Below, one piece after another: positions 33,363 through 42,959 of a stretch of 64,000 nucleotides of DNA. The stretch lies in the NCBI RefSeq assembly GCF_900177615.1, contig NZ_FXAP01000001.1, forward strand, positions 750,825 through 814,824, written 5' to 3'. Each line of letters starts with the position of its first letter. The stretch's first letter is position 1. This DNA comes from Plantibacter flavus. Its GTDB lineage: Bacteria > Actinomycetota > Actinomycetes > Actinomycetales > Microbacteriaceae. The position numbers and the translations under genes were made by a program. Under the pieces are notes generated by a model. That model saw only the letters and a list, made by a program, of their open reading frames with translations, had not been told where the DNA came from and did no database searches.

Positions 33363-33435
33363 TGCCCCCGGCAGGATTCGAACCTGCGACCAAGAGATTA
33401 GAAGGCTCCTGCTCTATCCCCTGAGCTACGGAGGC
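33363..33435 (-). tRNA. tRNA-Arg (anticodon TCT)
   Basis: The leftward sequence folds as a cloverleaf: acceptor GCCTCCG/CGGGGGC with a T-G pair, D arm GCTC...GAGC, anticodon loop CTTCTAA, and T arm GCAGG TTCGAAT CCTGC. The anticodon is TCT, reading AGA/AGG. Position 31-39 of the anticodon stem is a C-T mismatch rather than a pair. CCA is not fully encoded. The 3' half is duplicated at 33299-33346. It may be co-transcribed with the small membrane protein gene ending 31 bases upstream. Confidence 0.93.
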
Positions 33436-33465
33436 GGGCGTCGTCCAGGATACCGCAGCGGTGTC

Positions 33466-33690
33466 TCAGACGCCGACGCCGAGGAGGCCGAGGACACCGA
33501 AGACGAGCGACAGGGCTGCGAGGACGAGGGCGACGCTGATGAGGATGACGTGCACGCGGAGGAACGTCGTCGCACGTCCCTGATCGTCGCGGGCACGCGG
33601 GTCGGCGACGATCCGCTTGAGGAAGCGGGGCCACACGACGACGTTGTAGACACCGTTGACGAGCAGGAGGACGGAGATGGCGATGATCAC
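33466..33690 (-). CDS. Small two-helix membrane protein (SCO4848-like)
   Basis: The 74-residue protein consists of two hydrophobic helices (residues 1-20 and 45-72) joined by a charged loop (KRIVADPRARDDQGRATTFLRVH). The size, spacing and internal VVWPRF segment fit the SCO4848-type membrane proteins of actinobacteria, whose function is unknown. The GTG lies 6 bases after a leftward TAGACT box. It is divergent from orn. Confidence 0.7.
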   Translation of the reverse strand: MIIAISVLLLVNGVYNVVVWPRFLKRIVADPRARDDQGRATTFLRVHVILISVALVLAALSLVFGVLGLLGVGV

Positions 33691-33696
33691 CGCTCG

Positions 33697-33702
33697 AGTC
33701 TA
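33697..33702 (-). promoter_or_regulatory. -10 box TAGACT for the small membrane protein
   Basis: TAGACT read leftward is separated by 6 bases from the GTG at 33690. It sits back-to-back with the orn promoter only 28 bases away. Confidence 0.55.
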
Positions 33703-33730
33703 CGGAACCGGCGGAGTCGGTCGTGCTGAG

Positions 33731-33736
33731 TAGACT
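33731..33736 (+). promoter_or_regulatory. -10 box TAGACT for orn
   Basis: TAGACT ends 6 bases before the orn ATG at 33743, a leaderless arrangement without a ribosome site. Confidence 0.55.
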
Positions 33737-33742
33737 CGACCC

Positions 33743-34363
33743 ATGAGCACAGCTGGGGACCGTCTGGTCTGGATCGACTGCGAGATGACCGGACTCGAGC
33801 TGGAGGTCGACGAACTCGTCGAGATCGCCGTCGTGATCACCGACTTCGAACTGAACATCCTCGACCCGGGTTACTCCGTCGTGATCAAGCCCGACCAGTC
33901 GGCCCTCGACAACATGGGTGAGTTCGTGACGAACATGCACCGCACGTCGGGGCTGCTCGACGAGATCCCGAACGGCGTGAGCGTCGCGGACGCCGAGTTC
34001 CAGGTCATCGAGTACATCCAGCGCTTCGTCCCCGACGAGTCGAAGGCGCCGCTGGCGGGGAACACCATCGGGACCGATCGAGGATTCCTCGCGCGGTACA
34101 TGCCGCGGCTCGACGCCCACCTGCACTACCGCAACGTCGACGTCTCCTCCATCAAGGAGCTCGCCCGTCGGTGGTACCCGCGGGTGTACTTCAACGCCCC
34201 GTCGAAGCATGGCGGACACCGCGCGCTGGCGGACATCCTCGAGTCGATCCGTGAGCTCGCGTACTACCGCGGAGCGTTGTTCGTCGACCTCCCCGGCCCG
34301 TCCTCCGACGACGCGAAGCAGGTTTCGGAAGCGGTCGTGTCACGGTACGCCCCAAACATGTAA
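33743..34363 (+). CDS. orn: Oligoribonuclease
   Basis: Orn degrades 2-5 nucleotide RNA fragments, including pGpG from c-di-GMP turnover, to mononucleotides. The 206-residue DEDDh exonuclease starts WIDCEMTGLE, has NMHRTSGL and NTIGTDRGFLARYMP, and ends with the histidine motif KHGGHRALADI. Length and motifs match the family closely. It is followed directly by the promoter of tRNA-His, the orn-hisT order also seen in mycobacteria. Confidence 0.97.
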   Translation: MSTAGDRLVWIDCEMTGLELEVDELVEIAVVITDFELNILDPGYSVVIKPDQSALDNMGEFVTNMHRTSGLLDEIPNGVSVADAEFQVIEYIQRFVPDESKAPLAGNTIGTDRGFLARYMPRLDAHLHYRNVDVSSIKELARRWYPRVYFNAPSKHGGHRALADILESIRELAYYRGALFVDLPGPSSDDAKQVSEAVVSRYAPNM

Positions 34364-34369
34364 TAGACT
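34364..34369 (+). promoter_or_regulatory. -10 box TAGACT for tRNA-His
   Basis: TAGACT starts right after the orn stop and lies about 45 bases before the mature tRNA-His 5' end. Confidence 0.5.
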
Positions 34370-34413
34370 CGTCCAGTCGCTTGTGACGCGGTCTCCGCGG
34401 AGCAGGTCGCATG

Positions 34414-34489
34414 GTGGGTATAGCTCAGTTGGCAGAGCGCCTGGTTGTGGTCCAGGAGGTCGCGGGTTCAAGCCCCGTTACTCACCCCA
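34414..34489 (+). tRNA. tRNA-His (anticodon GTG)
   Basis: The cloverleaf has acceptor GTGGGTA/TACTCAC with one T-G pair, anticodon loop TTGTGGT with anticodon GTG, and T arm GCGGG TTCAAGC CCCGT. CCA is encoded at 34487-34489. A hairpin terminator follows 6 bases later. Confidence 0.95.
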
Positions 34490-34495
34490 TGTCGT

Positions 34496-34526
34496 ACAGA
34501 AGCCGGAGGATCCCTCCGGCTTCTGT
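34496..34526 (+). terminator. Terminator after tRNA-His
   Basis: A 13-bp inverted repeat (ACAGAAGCCGGAG/CTCCGGCTTCTGT) with a 5-base loop directly follows the tRNA. Confidence 0.8.
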
Positions 34527-34544
34527 CGTATCCGGGGAGCGGGC

Positions 34545-34895
34545 ATGTTGGAGCTGGACACCGAGGCGTTCGAAGCCCTCGTGGTGGACGAACTCGACCG
34601 CTTGCCCGACGAGATGGTCGACGGTCTCGACAACCTCATCTTCGTCGTCGAGGACCGCCCTGAGAACGGCACGCTCGACACCCTCGGGCTGTACGACGGC
34701 GTCGCCCTGACGGAGCGCGACCGCTACGGCTTCGGCGAGATGCCCGACCGGATCATCGTCTACCGCGAGCCGCATCTCGCGGCGTGCGAGACCCTCGACG
34801 AGCTCGCCGACGAGATCCACACCACCCTGGTCCACGAGATCGCGCACTTCTACGGCATCGACGACGAGCGGCTGCACGAGCTCGGCTGGGCCTGA
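34545..34895 (+). CDS. Small zinc metallopeptidase of the HExxH type (DUF1025-like)
   Basis: The 116-residue cytoplasmic protein ends in HEIAHFYGIDDERLHELGW, an extended HExxH zinc motif with a third ligand in the following turn. The N-terminal part (ALVVDELDRLPDEMVDGLDNLIFVVED) is typical of the minimal metalloproteases of family PF06262. The ATG follows GGGGAGCGGG. The substrate is unknown. It stands alone between the tRNA-His terminator and nadE. Confidence 0.88.
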   Translation: MLELDTEAFEALVVDELDRLPDEMVDGLDNLIFVVEDRPENGTLDTLGLYDGVALTERDRYGFGEMPDRIIVYREPHLAACETLDELADEIHTTLVHEIAHFYGIDDERLHELGWA

Positions 34896-34974
34896 GACCC
34901 GCCTCGCTCACTGAGCCGTGTTTCCGGTGTGTTGCAAGTGCCTCGGAGTTCCGGGTGCGCCTCCGGTGAGCGAG

Positions 34975-34980
34975 TAGCCT
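34975..34980 (+). promoter_or_regulatory. -10 box TAGCCT for nadE
   Basis: TAGCCT ends 6 bases before the nadE ATG at 34987, a leaderless arrangement. Confidence 0.5.
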
Positions 34981-34986
34981 GGGGAC

Positions 34987-35808
34987 ATGCGCGAGATCCA
35001 GGCCCGCATCATTGCGGAACTCCATGTCAGCCCCACGATCGACCCGGCGGCCGAGGTCCGTTCCCGGATCGACTTCCTGAAGTCGTACCTGCGGGCGACC
35101 CACACGAAGGGGTTCGTGCTCGGGATCAGCGGAGGGCAGGACTCCTCGCTCGCCGGGCGCCTGTGCCAGCTCGCGGCGGAAGAGGTCCGAGCCGAGGGTG
35201 GCGAGGCCCGGTTCGTCGCCGTCCGTCTGCCGTACGCCGTGCAGCACGACGAGGACGACGCCCAGTTGGCGCTGTCGTTCATCCGCCCGGACGACTCCGT
35301 CGTGTTCAACATCCAACGTGCGGTCGACGGGTTCGAAGCCGAGTACGCGGATGCGACCGGCGAACCCCTCAGTGACTTCGTCAAGGGGAACGCGAAGGCC
35401 CGGGCACGCATGGTCGCGCAGTACGCGATCGCCGGTCAGCAGGGGCTCCTGGTGGTCGGGACGGACCACGCGGCCGAGGCGGTCACCGGCTTCTTCACGA
35501 AGTTCGGCGATGGTGGGGCCGACGTGCTCCCGCTCAGTGGCCTGACGAAGCGTCAGGGGCGTGCGCTCCTGGAGTCGCTTGACGCTCCGGAACGCCTCTA
35601 CCTCAAGGCCCCGACCGCCGATCTCCTCGACGGCACCCCCGGCCAGACCGACGAGGAGAACCTCGGACTCAGCTACCAGCAGATCGACGACTTCCTCGAG
35701 GGGAGCGAGATCGATCCGGTGGCCGCCGAAGCGATCGAAGCCCGGTACGCGGCGACGGAGCACAAGCGGCAGGTCCCGGTCAGCAAGTTCGACACCTGGT
35801 GGCGCTGA
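34987..35808 (+). CDS. nadE: Ammonia-dependent NAD+ synthetase
   Basis: NadE amidates nicotinic acid adenine dinucleotide to NAD+ using ATP and ammonia. The 273-residue protein has the PP-loop [29 protein letters not shown], and [20 protein letters not shown]. It lacks the N-terminal nitrilase domain, so it belongs to the short, ammonia-dependent class rather than the glutamine-dependent class found in M. tuberculosis. A long perfect hairpin follows. Confidence 0.96.
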   Translation: MREIQARIIAELHVSPTIDPAAEVRSRIDFLKSYLRATHTKGFVLGISGGQDSSLAGRLCQLAAEEVRAEGGEARFVAVRLPYAVQHDEDDAQLALSFIRPDDSVVFNIQRAVDGFEAEYADATGEPLSDFVKGNAKARARMVAQYAIAGQQGLLVVGTDHAAEAVTGFFTKFGDGGADVLPLSGLTKRQGRALLESLDAPERLYLKAPTADLLDGTPGQTDEENLGLSYQQIDDFLEGSEIDPVAAEAIEARYAATEHKRQVPVSKFDTWWR

Positions 35809-35820
35809 CAACGCACCCCT

Positions 35821-35870
35821 GACCGACAGACGGCGGCCCGATCGGATGATCGGGCCGCCGTCTGTCGGTC
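35821..35870. terminator. Bidirectional hairpin terminator
   Basis: A perfect 23-bp inverted repeat with a GGAT loop separates nadE from the convergent membrane-protein gene. Confidence 0.88.
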
Positions 35871-35877
35871 TCGGTGG

Positions 35878-36594
35878 TCAGCTGACGCTGGACTGCTTGC
35901 GTTCGGCTTCCAGGGCCGCGACGTCGTCGATGATGCGCTGCGTCGTGCTGGTGTTGATCGTGCCACCCGTGGAGCGGGTGATGTCACCGGGCCGTGAAGC
36001 CGGCGCGGTGGACGCGGGCTTCACCTCGGCGTACTGCTCGTGGTGCTGCTTGGCGACCCAGGACTCCTGCTCCGCGACGAGCGCCTGTTCCGATCCGGTG
36101 GACTCGGCGCGCCAGCGACGGAGGTCGCCGTCGAAGTCCTTCCGGGCCCGTGCCGGCTTCTTCGACCACTCGACGAGGCGGTCGCGGAAGTCCTCGACCA
36201 CCGGGTCCAATTCGTAACCGAACGTCGCGGAGTTGCGCTTCATCTCGTGGAGCTGGTGGTTCGCCCAGTCCGCGGCGACGGCCGCACCCTTGATCGGGCT
36301 GAGCCGCACGAGCGTGTCGGCCTGGGCGACGGCCCGATCGCTGAGCACCTGCTCCTGCGGGGTGAGCGAGTTCCAGACGCTTGCCTCGGTGGCGGCGTCG
36401 ACGAGCGCCAGGATCGCGACGTTCTTCTGCTCTCGATCGCGCTGGTCCACGATGGCTCGCAGCGCGCGACGGCTTGCTCCGGCGGCGACGAGGGAGGACA
36501 CCACGACGGCCACGATGAAGAGGGCCGCAGCGAACAGCATGGGGCGGACCTCAGCTGAGGTCACCCACTCTACGAAGTCATTCCACCACTGCAT
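35878..36594 (-). CDS. Membrane-anchored coiled protein of unknown function
   Basis: The 238-residue protein has one transmembrane helix at about residues 17-40. A mostly helical, charged cytoplasmic domain follows, with segments such as ILALVDAATEASVWNSLTPQEQVLSDRAVAQADTL (in parts) and a Lys/Arg/Asp-rich stretch near residues 130-165. The tail is Ser/Thr-rich. The ATG lies 7 bases after a leftward TAGTCT box. I do not recognise a family. Confidence 0.7.
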   Translation of the reverse strand: MQWWNDFVEWVTSAEVRPMLFAAALFIVAVVVSSLVAAGASRRALRAIVDQRDREQKNVAILALVDAATEASVWNSLTPQEQVLSDRAVAQADTLVRLSPIKGAAVAADWANHQLHEMKRNSATFGYELDPVVEDFRDRLVEWSKKPARARKDFDGDLRRWRAESTGSEQALVAEQESWVAKQHHEQYAEVKPASTAPASRPGDITRSTGGTINTSTTQRIIDDVAALEAERKQSSVS

Positions 36595-36601
36595 GGGCCG
36601 C

Positions 36602-36607
36602 AGACTA
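36602..36607 (-). promoter_or_regulatory. -10 box TAGTCT
   Basis: TAGTCT read leftward is separated by 7 bases from the ATG at 36594. Confidence 0.45.
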
Positions 36608-36673
36608 CCCCTCGTTCGGGCGTGAACACGGGCGACGCACCGGGTTCGACGGGAACGGCGGGAGGGTCGTCGC

Positions 36674-36874
36674 TCAGTTGCGGAACGCGTCGATGGCGAC
36701 CGCGAGATCGCTGAAGCTGCCCAGTGGGGCATACCCGAGGACCGCTGGTCGGAACCGGTTGGCCCGGTACTCCGGAACGCCGTCCGCTCCGACGGCCTCG
36801 ATGTTGCCGAGCACGCGGCCGTCGGGGGTCGTGACGCGCCAGTAGCCGGGACGGATGCTCAGGGCGTTGGGCAT
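36674..36874 (-). CDS. Hypothetical protein, 66 residues
   Basis: A small soluble protein starts at an ATG preceded by GAGGAG. It reads like a single beta-rich domain (YWRVTTPDGRVLGNIEAV, then YRANRFRP) with a short C-terminal helix. The function is unknown. It is divergent from ssb. The 282 bases between the two genes show nothing else recognisable except an AGGAGAG ribosome site for ssb. Confidence 0.55.
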   Translation of the reverse strand: MPNALSIRPGYWRVTTPDGRVLGNIEAVGADGVPEYRANRFRPAVLGYAPLGSFSDLAVAIDAFRN

Positions 36875-37156
36875 GGGACTCCTCGTGCACTGGTGGGGCG
36901 ATGCCGGTCTGGGACCGGCGGCTGGTACTCGTCAGCGTATGCGGGGCCACCGACATCGGCCGCGGTCGGAGCGGCGCGAGGGTCCTCCACAGCGAGGCGT
37001 GCGGCTGTGGACATCGACGGGGGCCGTCTGCCCCGACACGGGGTCCGCGGGATCGGTGAGGCTGGCAGTGCGTCCGGGGCGGCCATCGGCACGGACCCGC
37101 CCCGGATGCTTTCGCGATCCACCGCCAGGATCGCCGGACCGACAGGAGAGGACCCC

Positions 37157-37609
37157 ATGAACGACCAGATCACCGTCTGCGGACACGTCGCGACAGACCC
37201 CAAGCACCATCGCACGACGTCGGGGCTGGACATCACCAGTTTCCGGCTGGCGTCGCAGCAACGTCGGTACGACCAGAAGCAGGGTTCCTGGGTAGCGCAG
37301 GAGACGAACTGGTACACGGTGAGCGCCTTCCGTGGATTGGCGACCGCCTCGGCCACATCGCTCGTCAAAGGACAGCGCGTCATCGTGCTCGGTCGGTTGC
37401 GGATCCGCGACTGGGAGCAGGGTGAGCGACGAGGGACGTCGGTCGACATCGAAGCCGATCACATCGGGCCCGACATCGGCTGGCAGCCGAGGGGGTCCGG
37501 CGAGTCACCGGTCGGCGCGGGGGCGGACCCGGCGCCAGCCGCATCCGAGTCGACCGGTTCCGGAACCGGGGAGTGGGCGTCAGCGCCGCCGCAGGACACG
37601 CCGTTCTGA
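37157..37609 (+). CDS. Single-stranded DNA-binding protein, SsbB-like paralogue
   Basis: The 150-residue protein has an OB fold (ITVCGHVATDPKHHRTTSGLDITSF, in parts, then NWYTVSAFRGLA and KGQRVIVLGRLRIRDW) as in bacterial Ssb. The tail is Pro/Ala/Gly-rich and ends QDTPF, so it lacks the run of acidic residues before the final Pro-Phe that recruits repair proteins in the housekeeping Ssb. Its position two genes from ettA matches M. tuberculosis Rv2478c (SSBb), from memory. It is probably an accessory Ssb. The ATG follows AGGAGAG. Confidence 0.88.
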   Translation: MNDQITVCGHVATDPKHHRTTSGLDITSFRLASQQRRYDQKQGSWVAQETNWYTVSAFRGLATASATSLVKGQRVIVLGRLRIRDWEQGERRGTSVDIEADHIGPDIGWQPRGSGESPVGAGADPAPAASESTGSGTGEWASAPPQDTPF

Positions 37610-37618
37610 CCCGCCGCG

Positions 37619-37624
37619 TAGACT
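37619..37624 (+). promoter_or_regulatory. -10 box TAGACT for the lipoprotein gene
   Basis: TAGACT ends 7 bases before the GTG at 37632, a leaderless arrangement. Confidence 0.5.
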
Positions 37625-37631
37625 GCTCGAC

Positions 37632-38156
37632 GTGCAGAAGAGCCTCCGCGACCGCCCCGTCTCAGCCGTCACCTCGATCCGTCGCCGCACGTCGATCGCC
37701 GGCGTCCGGGCCGGCGTGGTGCTCGGCCTGCTCGGCATCGCCGTGACCGGCTGCACCCAGCCCGCTCCCGCGCCGACGGCCACACCGAGCCAGACGCCGA
37801 CCGCCACTGAGACGGCTCCGGCGGCGCCGGTGCTGCTCCCCGAGGGCACCGCCACCGACAACCTGCCGTTCTTCGACGCCGTGAACGGCGCCACGCTCGC
37901 CGCGAACCCCGCCGCCGGCGGCCAGGCGATCATCGACGGTCTCGTCGCCGCCGGCTTCCCGAAGGCGGAGATGGAGGTCTCCTCGGACATGACGAGCATC
38001 GGCGAGCCAGCCGACTCGATCCAGTTCGCCATCCGGTGGCAAGGACAGTGCATCCTCGGGCAGAACGGTCCGGCGACGGGGTACCACTCGTCGGTGGTGT
38101 CGCAGCTCGACACCGGGCGATGCCTCATCGGTGTCACCCGCGCGATCGACTGGTAG
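37632..38156 (+). CDS. Putative lipoprotein of unknown function
   Basis: The 174-residue protein has a basic N-terminus, a hydrophobic stretch (AGVVLGLLGIAV) and a VTGC lipobox with Cys41. A Thr/Pro/Ala-rich linker follows, then a folded domain of about 110 residues containing two further cysteines (GQCILGQNG and GRCLIGVTRAI) that could form a disulfide outside the cell. I cannot assign a function. The GTG follows a TAGACT box. Confidence 0.8.
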   Translation: MQKSLRDRPVSAVTSIRRRTSIAGVRAGVVLGLLGIAVTGCTQPAPAPTATPSQTPTATETAPAAPVLLPEGTATDNLPFFDAVNGATLAANPAAGGQAIIDGLVAAGFPKAEMEVSSDMTSIGEPADSIQFAIRWQGQCILGQNGPATGYHSSVVSQLDTGRCLIGVTRAIDW

Positions 38157-38261
38157 AGCCGCCGACCACCCCCGGGCTGGTGCAAGGCATGGGCATGCCA
38201 TAACCTGACATTTCAGATATCGCCACCTCCCGGGTGGCTCGATCCGGAATCGAGGGCATGC

Positions 38262-39707
38262 ATGACCGCCGACCCATCACCTGGCGGGGAACCGGCCACC
38301 GAGGCCGTCTTCCTGGCCGACGAACGCCTGGCGGTGGCGCCGACGGCGCTGGCCCACACACTCAAGCCTCGTCATCTGGCGCTGATCGCCCTCGGCGGCA
38401 TGATCGGCGCCAGGCTCCTCGTGGCGTCGAGCACGGCGATCCTCGCAGCGGGCCCCGGCGTGATCCTCGCGTACGCCCTTGCCGGCGTGGTCGTGGTGCT
38501 CGTCATGCGCATGCTGGGGGAGATGGCCTCCGCATCGCCCGAGACCGGGTCGTTCTCCGCTTACGCCTCGCGATTCATCGGCCCCTGGGCCGGTCTCGCG
38601 ATCGGATGGCTCTACTGGTGGTTCTGGGTCGTGGTCGTCGGCATCGAGGCGACCGCCGCAGCGCAGATCGTCAGTCAGTGGCTACCCGGTCTCCCGCAGT
38701 GGATCCCGGCGCTCGTGATCACCGTCGCGTTCCTCGCCGCCAACCTCGTCTCGGTGAAGTCGTTCGGTGAGTTCGAGTTCTGGTTCTCGTCGATCAAGAT
38801 CATGGCCATCGTCCTGTTCATCGCGGCCGGCGTGCTCATCATCGTGGGCGTCATCCCCAACGAGGCGGCGACCGTCGCCAACCTCGCTCCCGACGCCGGC
38901 GGGTTCCTCCCGTTCGGCATCGGTGGGGTGCTGGCCGCACTCCTGCCGATCATCTTCTCGATGTTCGGTGCGGAGGTCGCTACCATCGCCGCAGGCGAGT
39001 CTGAGGACCCGAAGGGGGCGGTCCGCAAGGCTGTGAACTCCGTCGTCTGGCGGATCCTGCTGTTCTACATCGGCTCGATCCTGGTCGTCCTCATCGTGGT
39101 GCCGTGGACGGAGATCACGCCGGGGATCAGTCCCTTCGTCACCATGTTGCACGCCGCCGGGATCCCCGGTGCCGGAGTGGCGATGGACATCATCGTCTTC
39201 ACGGCCCTGCTGTCGACACTCAACGCCTCGCTGTACACGGCATCGCGCATGCTGTTCTCCCTCGGCGGCCGCGGGGAGGCCCTGCGAGCGGTCCGCGCGA
39301 CGACGCGACGCGGCACGCCGGCGGTCGCGATCCTGTGCTCGGCCGTCGTCGGGCTCGTGTGCGTCCTGTTGAACTACCTCGCACCGGACGAGGTCTTCAC
39401 CTTCCTCGTCAACTCCACCGGCGCGATCGCGATCTTCGTGTGGATCGTGATCGCCGTCGCCCAGCTGCGCAGCCGACGGGTCGATCAGGTCTCGGCGTCG
39501 GAGAGCGGCGACCGCGTCGGCGGGATCCGCATGTGGGGACACCCGTGGCTCACGGTCGTGGTTGTCGTCGCGCTCGTCGCGCTGCTGGTGTCGATGTTCT
39601 TCGGCGGACCCGCCCGGCTCCTCGAGGTGACGACGAGTTGCGCGATCGCGGCGGCGGCAGTCATCGCGGGCGTCGTCGTGCAGCGCAAACGGAGGGTCCG
39701 CCCGTAG
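38262..39707 (+). CDS. APC-family amino acid permease (GABA/aromatic permease-like)
   Basis: The 481-residue protein has about 12 membrane helices and belongs to the amino acid/polyamine/organocation superfamily. Segments such as LKPRHLALIALGGMIG, VLVMRMLGEMASASPETGSFSAYA and IAAGESEDPKGAVRKAVNSVVWRI match the AAT (GabP/AnsP) subfamily. The TM1 substrate motif, normally GGxIGxGLFxGSG, reads GGMIGARLLVASS, with Arg and Ala replacing conserved glycines. The substrate could therefore be unusual. The upstream 105 bases contain a possible -10 (TAACCT) but no clear ribosome site. Confidence 0.9.
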   Translation: MTADPSPGGEPATEAVFLADERLAVAPTALAHTLKPRHLALIALGGMIGARLLVASSTAILAAGPGVILAYALAGVVVVLVMRMLGEMASASPETGSFSAYASRFIGPWAGLAIGWLYWWFWVVVVGIEATAAAQIVSQWLPGLPQWIPALVITVAFLAANLVSVKSFGEFEFWFSSIKIMAIVLFIAAGVLIIVGVIPNEAATVANLAPDAGGFLPFGIGGVLAALLPIIFSMFGAEVATIAAGESEDPKGAVRKAVNSVVWRILLFYIGSILVVLIVVPWTEITPGISPFVTMLHAAGIPGAGVAMDIIVFTALLSTLNASLYTASRMLFSLGGRGEALRAVRATTRRGTPAVAILCSAVVGLVCVLLNYLAPDEVFTFLVNSTGAIAIFVWIVIAVAQLRSRRVDQVSASESGDRVGGIRMWGHPWLTVVVVVALVALLVSMFFGGPARLLEVTTSCAIAAAAVIAGVVVQRKRRVRP

Positions 39708-39710
39708 ACT
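39705..39710 (+). promoter_or_regulatory. -10 box TAGACT for ettA, overlapping the permease stop
   Basis: TAGACT contains the stop codon of the permease and ends 10 bases before the ettA ATG. Confidence 0.45.
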
Positions 39711-39720
39711 GGACGGCGAC

Positions 39721-41403
<1,683 letters not shown>

Positions 41404-41414
41404 AACCCGTGCGA

Positions 41415-41444
41415 ACGGCCCATCGGCTCCTGCCGGTGGGCCGT
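41415..41444 (+). terminator. Terminator after ettA
   Basis: A 13-bp stem with one T-G pair and a TCCT loop lies 12 bases after the ettA stop. Confidence 0.75.
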
Positions 41445-41490
41445 CGTCCGTTCACGACCCGTACGTCCCCGACCCACGGAGGGCCCAGCA

Positions 41491-41964
41491 ATGACCAGAC
41501 TCCACGTGCCGATCCCACTGCGGTGGGGCGACCTCGACGCCTTCAACCACGTCAATAACGCCTCGATGCTCAAGCTGCTGGAGGAGGCGCGCGTCCGCGT
41601 CTTCTGGATCCCGACGCTGGCGTCGGAGGACGTCCCGCCGACCGCGGTCATCGATGCGAGCCTCGAGGCCGAGACGCTGACGCTCGTGGCGCACCAGGAG
41701 ATCGAGTACCTGGCCCCGATCCCGTACCAGCGCGATCCTCTCGACGTCCAGCTCTGGATGGGCAAGATCGGCGGAGCCAGCCTGCAGGTCGCGTACGAGG
41801 TCTACTCGCCGCTGGGCGGGGCATCGCAGACGCTGTACGCCCGAGCCTCGACGACGGTCGTCATGGTGGACGCCAAGACGCTCAAGCCGCGCCGGATCTC
41901 GGACGTCGAACGTGCCGCATGGGAGCCGTTCCTCGAGGATCCGATCGAGTTCTCGCGGCGCTGA
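41491..41964 (+). CDS. Hotdog-fold acyl-CoA thioesterase (4HBT-like)
   Basis: The 157-residue protein has the hotdog thioesterase opening PIPLRWGDLDAFNHVNNASM, in which the Asp/His-Asn motif DLDAFNHVNN marks the 4-hydroxybenzoyl-CoA thioesterase type. HQEIEYLAPI and a final REISD-like segment follow. It hydrolyses acyl-CoA esters; the preferred acyl group is unknown. The ATG follows GGAGGG. It converges with the TesB-type gene, with 10 bases between the stops. Confidence 0.9.
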   Translation: MTRLHVPIPLRWGDLDAFNHVNNASMLKLLEEARVRVFWIPTLASEDVPPTAVIDASLEAETLTLVAHQEIEYLAPIPYQRDPLDVQLWMGKIGGASLQVAYEVYSPLGGASQTLYARASTTVVMVDAKTLKPRRISDVERAAWEPFLEDPIEFSRR

Positions 41965-41974
41965 GCGGAGCCGG

Positions 41975-42847
41975 TCACCGAGGCGTCGGGAACCGCACCA
42001 TGCCCTCCTGGGCGACGCTCGCGACGAGGCGACCAGCCCGATCGTAGATGCGCCCGAGGGACAGACCTCGTCCACCGGTGGCGCTCGGGGAATCCTGCAG
42101 GTAGAGCAGCCACTCGTCGACGCGGGCGGGTCGGTGCCACCACATGGCGTGGTCGAGACTCGCGATCTTGATGCCCGGGGTGGCCCACGGGACGCCGTGA
42201 CGACGGAGCACCGGCTCAAGGATCGTGTAGTCACTCGCGTAGGCGAGCGCGGCACGGTGCAGCGCCGGGTCGTCGGGCAGGTCCTCGATCGTCTTGAACC
42301 ACACCGCTTGCCGGGTGGTCCGCTCGCCCTCCACCCGGAGGTAGACGGGGGAGCCGACGTGTCTGAGGTCGAAGGGGCGTCCCGTCGCCCACGCCTCGGC
42401 CGCCGGGTGGTCGATCCCGCTGAGGAGCTCGGCGGCTGACGGGAGCGTCTCCGGGTCCGGGATCCCGTCGGGCAGCTCGATCTGATGCTCCGGGCCCTCG
42501 TCCTGGGTCTGGAAGGACGCGATCATCGAGAGAATCGGCACCCCGTTCTGGTACGCCTGGGTGCGCCGGGTGGCGAACGAGCGTCCGTCGTGGATGCGGT
42601 CGACCGCGAAGGTGATCGGTAGATCGACGTCGCCTGGTCGGAGAAAGTACCCGTGCATCGAGTGGATGATGCGTTCGGCGTCGACGGTCCGGGTCGCGGC
42701 GACGACGGACTGGGCGAGCACCTGACCACCGAAGACCCGCCCCTGCGGCATCCATTGCGACGGACCGGTGAAGATGTCTTCGTCGGTCCGGACACCGGGA
42801 GCACTGAGGTCGAGTGCGGTGAGCAGGGAGTGGATCGGTTCCTTCAC
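41975..42847 (-). CDS. Acyl-CoA thioesterase II (TesB family)
   Basis: The 290-residue double-hotdog protein fits TesB. The N-terminal domain has GQVLAQSVVAATRTV, HSMHGYFLRPGD and DGRSFATRRTQAYQNG. The C-terminal domain has LAYASDYTILEP and the catalytic-site stretch SLDHAMWWHRPAR with DEWLLYLQDSPSATGGRGL. It releases free fatty acids from acyl-CoA. The GTG start is preceded by AGAAAGG. The upstream 126 bases are shared with the divergent unknown gene. Confidence 0.93.
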   Translation of the reverse strand: MKEPIHSLLTALDLSAPGVRTDEDIFTGPSQWMPQGRVFGGQVLAQSVVAATRTVDAERIIHSMHGYFLRPGDVDLPITFAVDRIHDGRSFATRRTQAYQNGVPILSMIASFQTQDEGPEHQIELPDGIPDPETLPSAAELLSGIDHPAAEAWATGRPFDLRHVGSPVYLRVEGERTTRQAVWFKTIEDLPDDPALHRAALAYASDYTILEPVLRRHGVPWATPGIKIASLDHAMWWHRPARVDEWLLYLQDSPSATGGRGLSLGRIYDRAGRLVASVAQEGMVRFPTPR

Positions 42848-42959
42848 GCGAACACGCCTTTCTTCCGGGGGTCGAGGCTCGGTCGTCGATTCCCGACCCG
42901 ACCCGCCGAGTCTATCCAGGCGCTGGCGACGCGGTGCCGGAGCGCACGCGGCGGTGGCG

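Noticed and set aside
33299-33435. Intact integrative element at tRNA-Arg
   Set aside because: The two att-like copies are only 63 bases apart, with no integrase, excisionase or cargo. At most it is a scar.
36875-37156. Hidden small gene between the 66-residue protein gene and ssb
   Set aside because: Open frames here lack ribosome sites and protein-like composition. Only the ssb ribosome site is convincing.
38157-38261. Riboswitch or operator upstream of the amino-acid permease
   Set aside because: Short inverted repeats (CCACC...GGTGG, CTGA...TCAG) are present but match no riboswitch class and are too weak to call.
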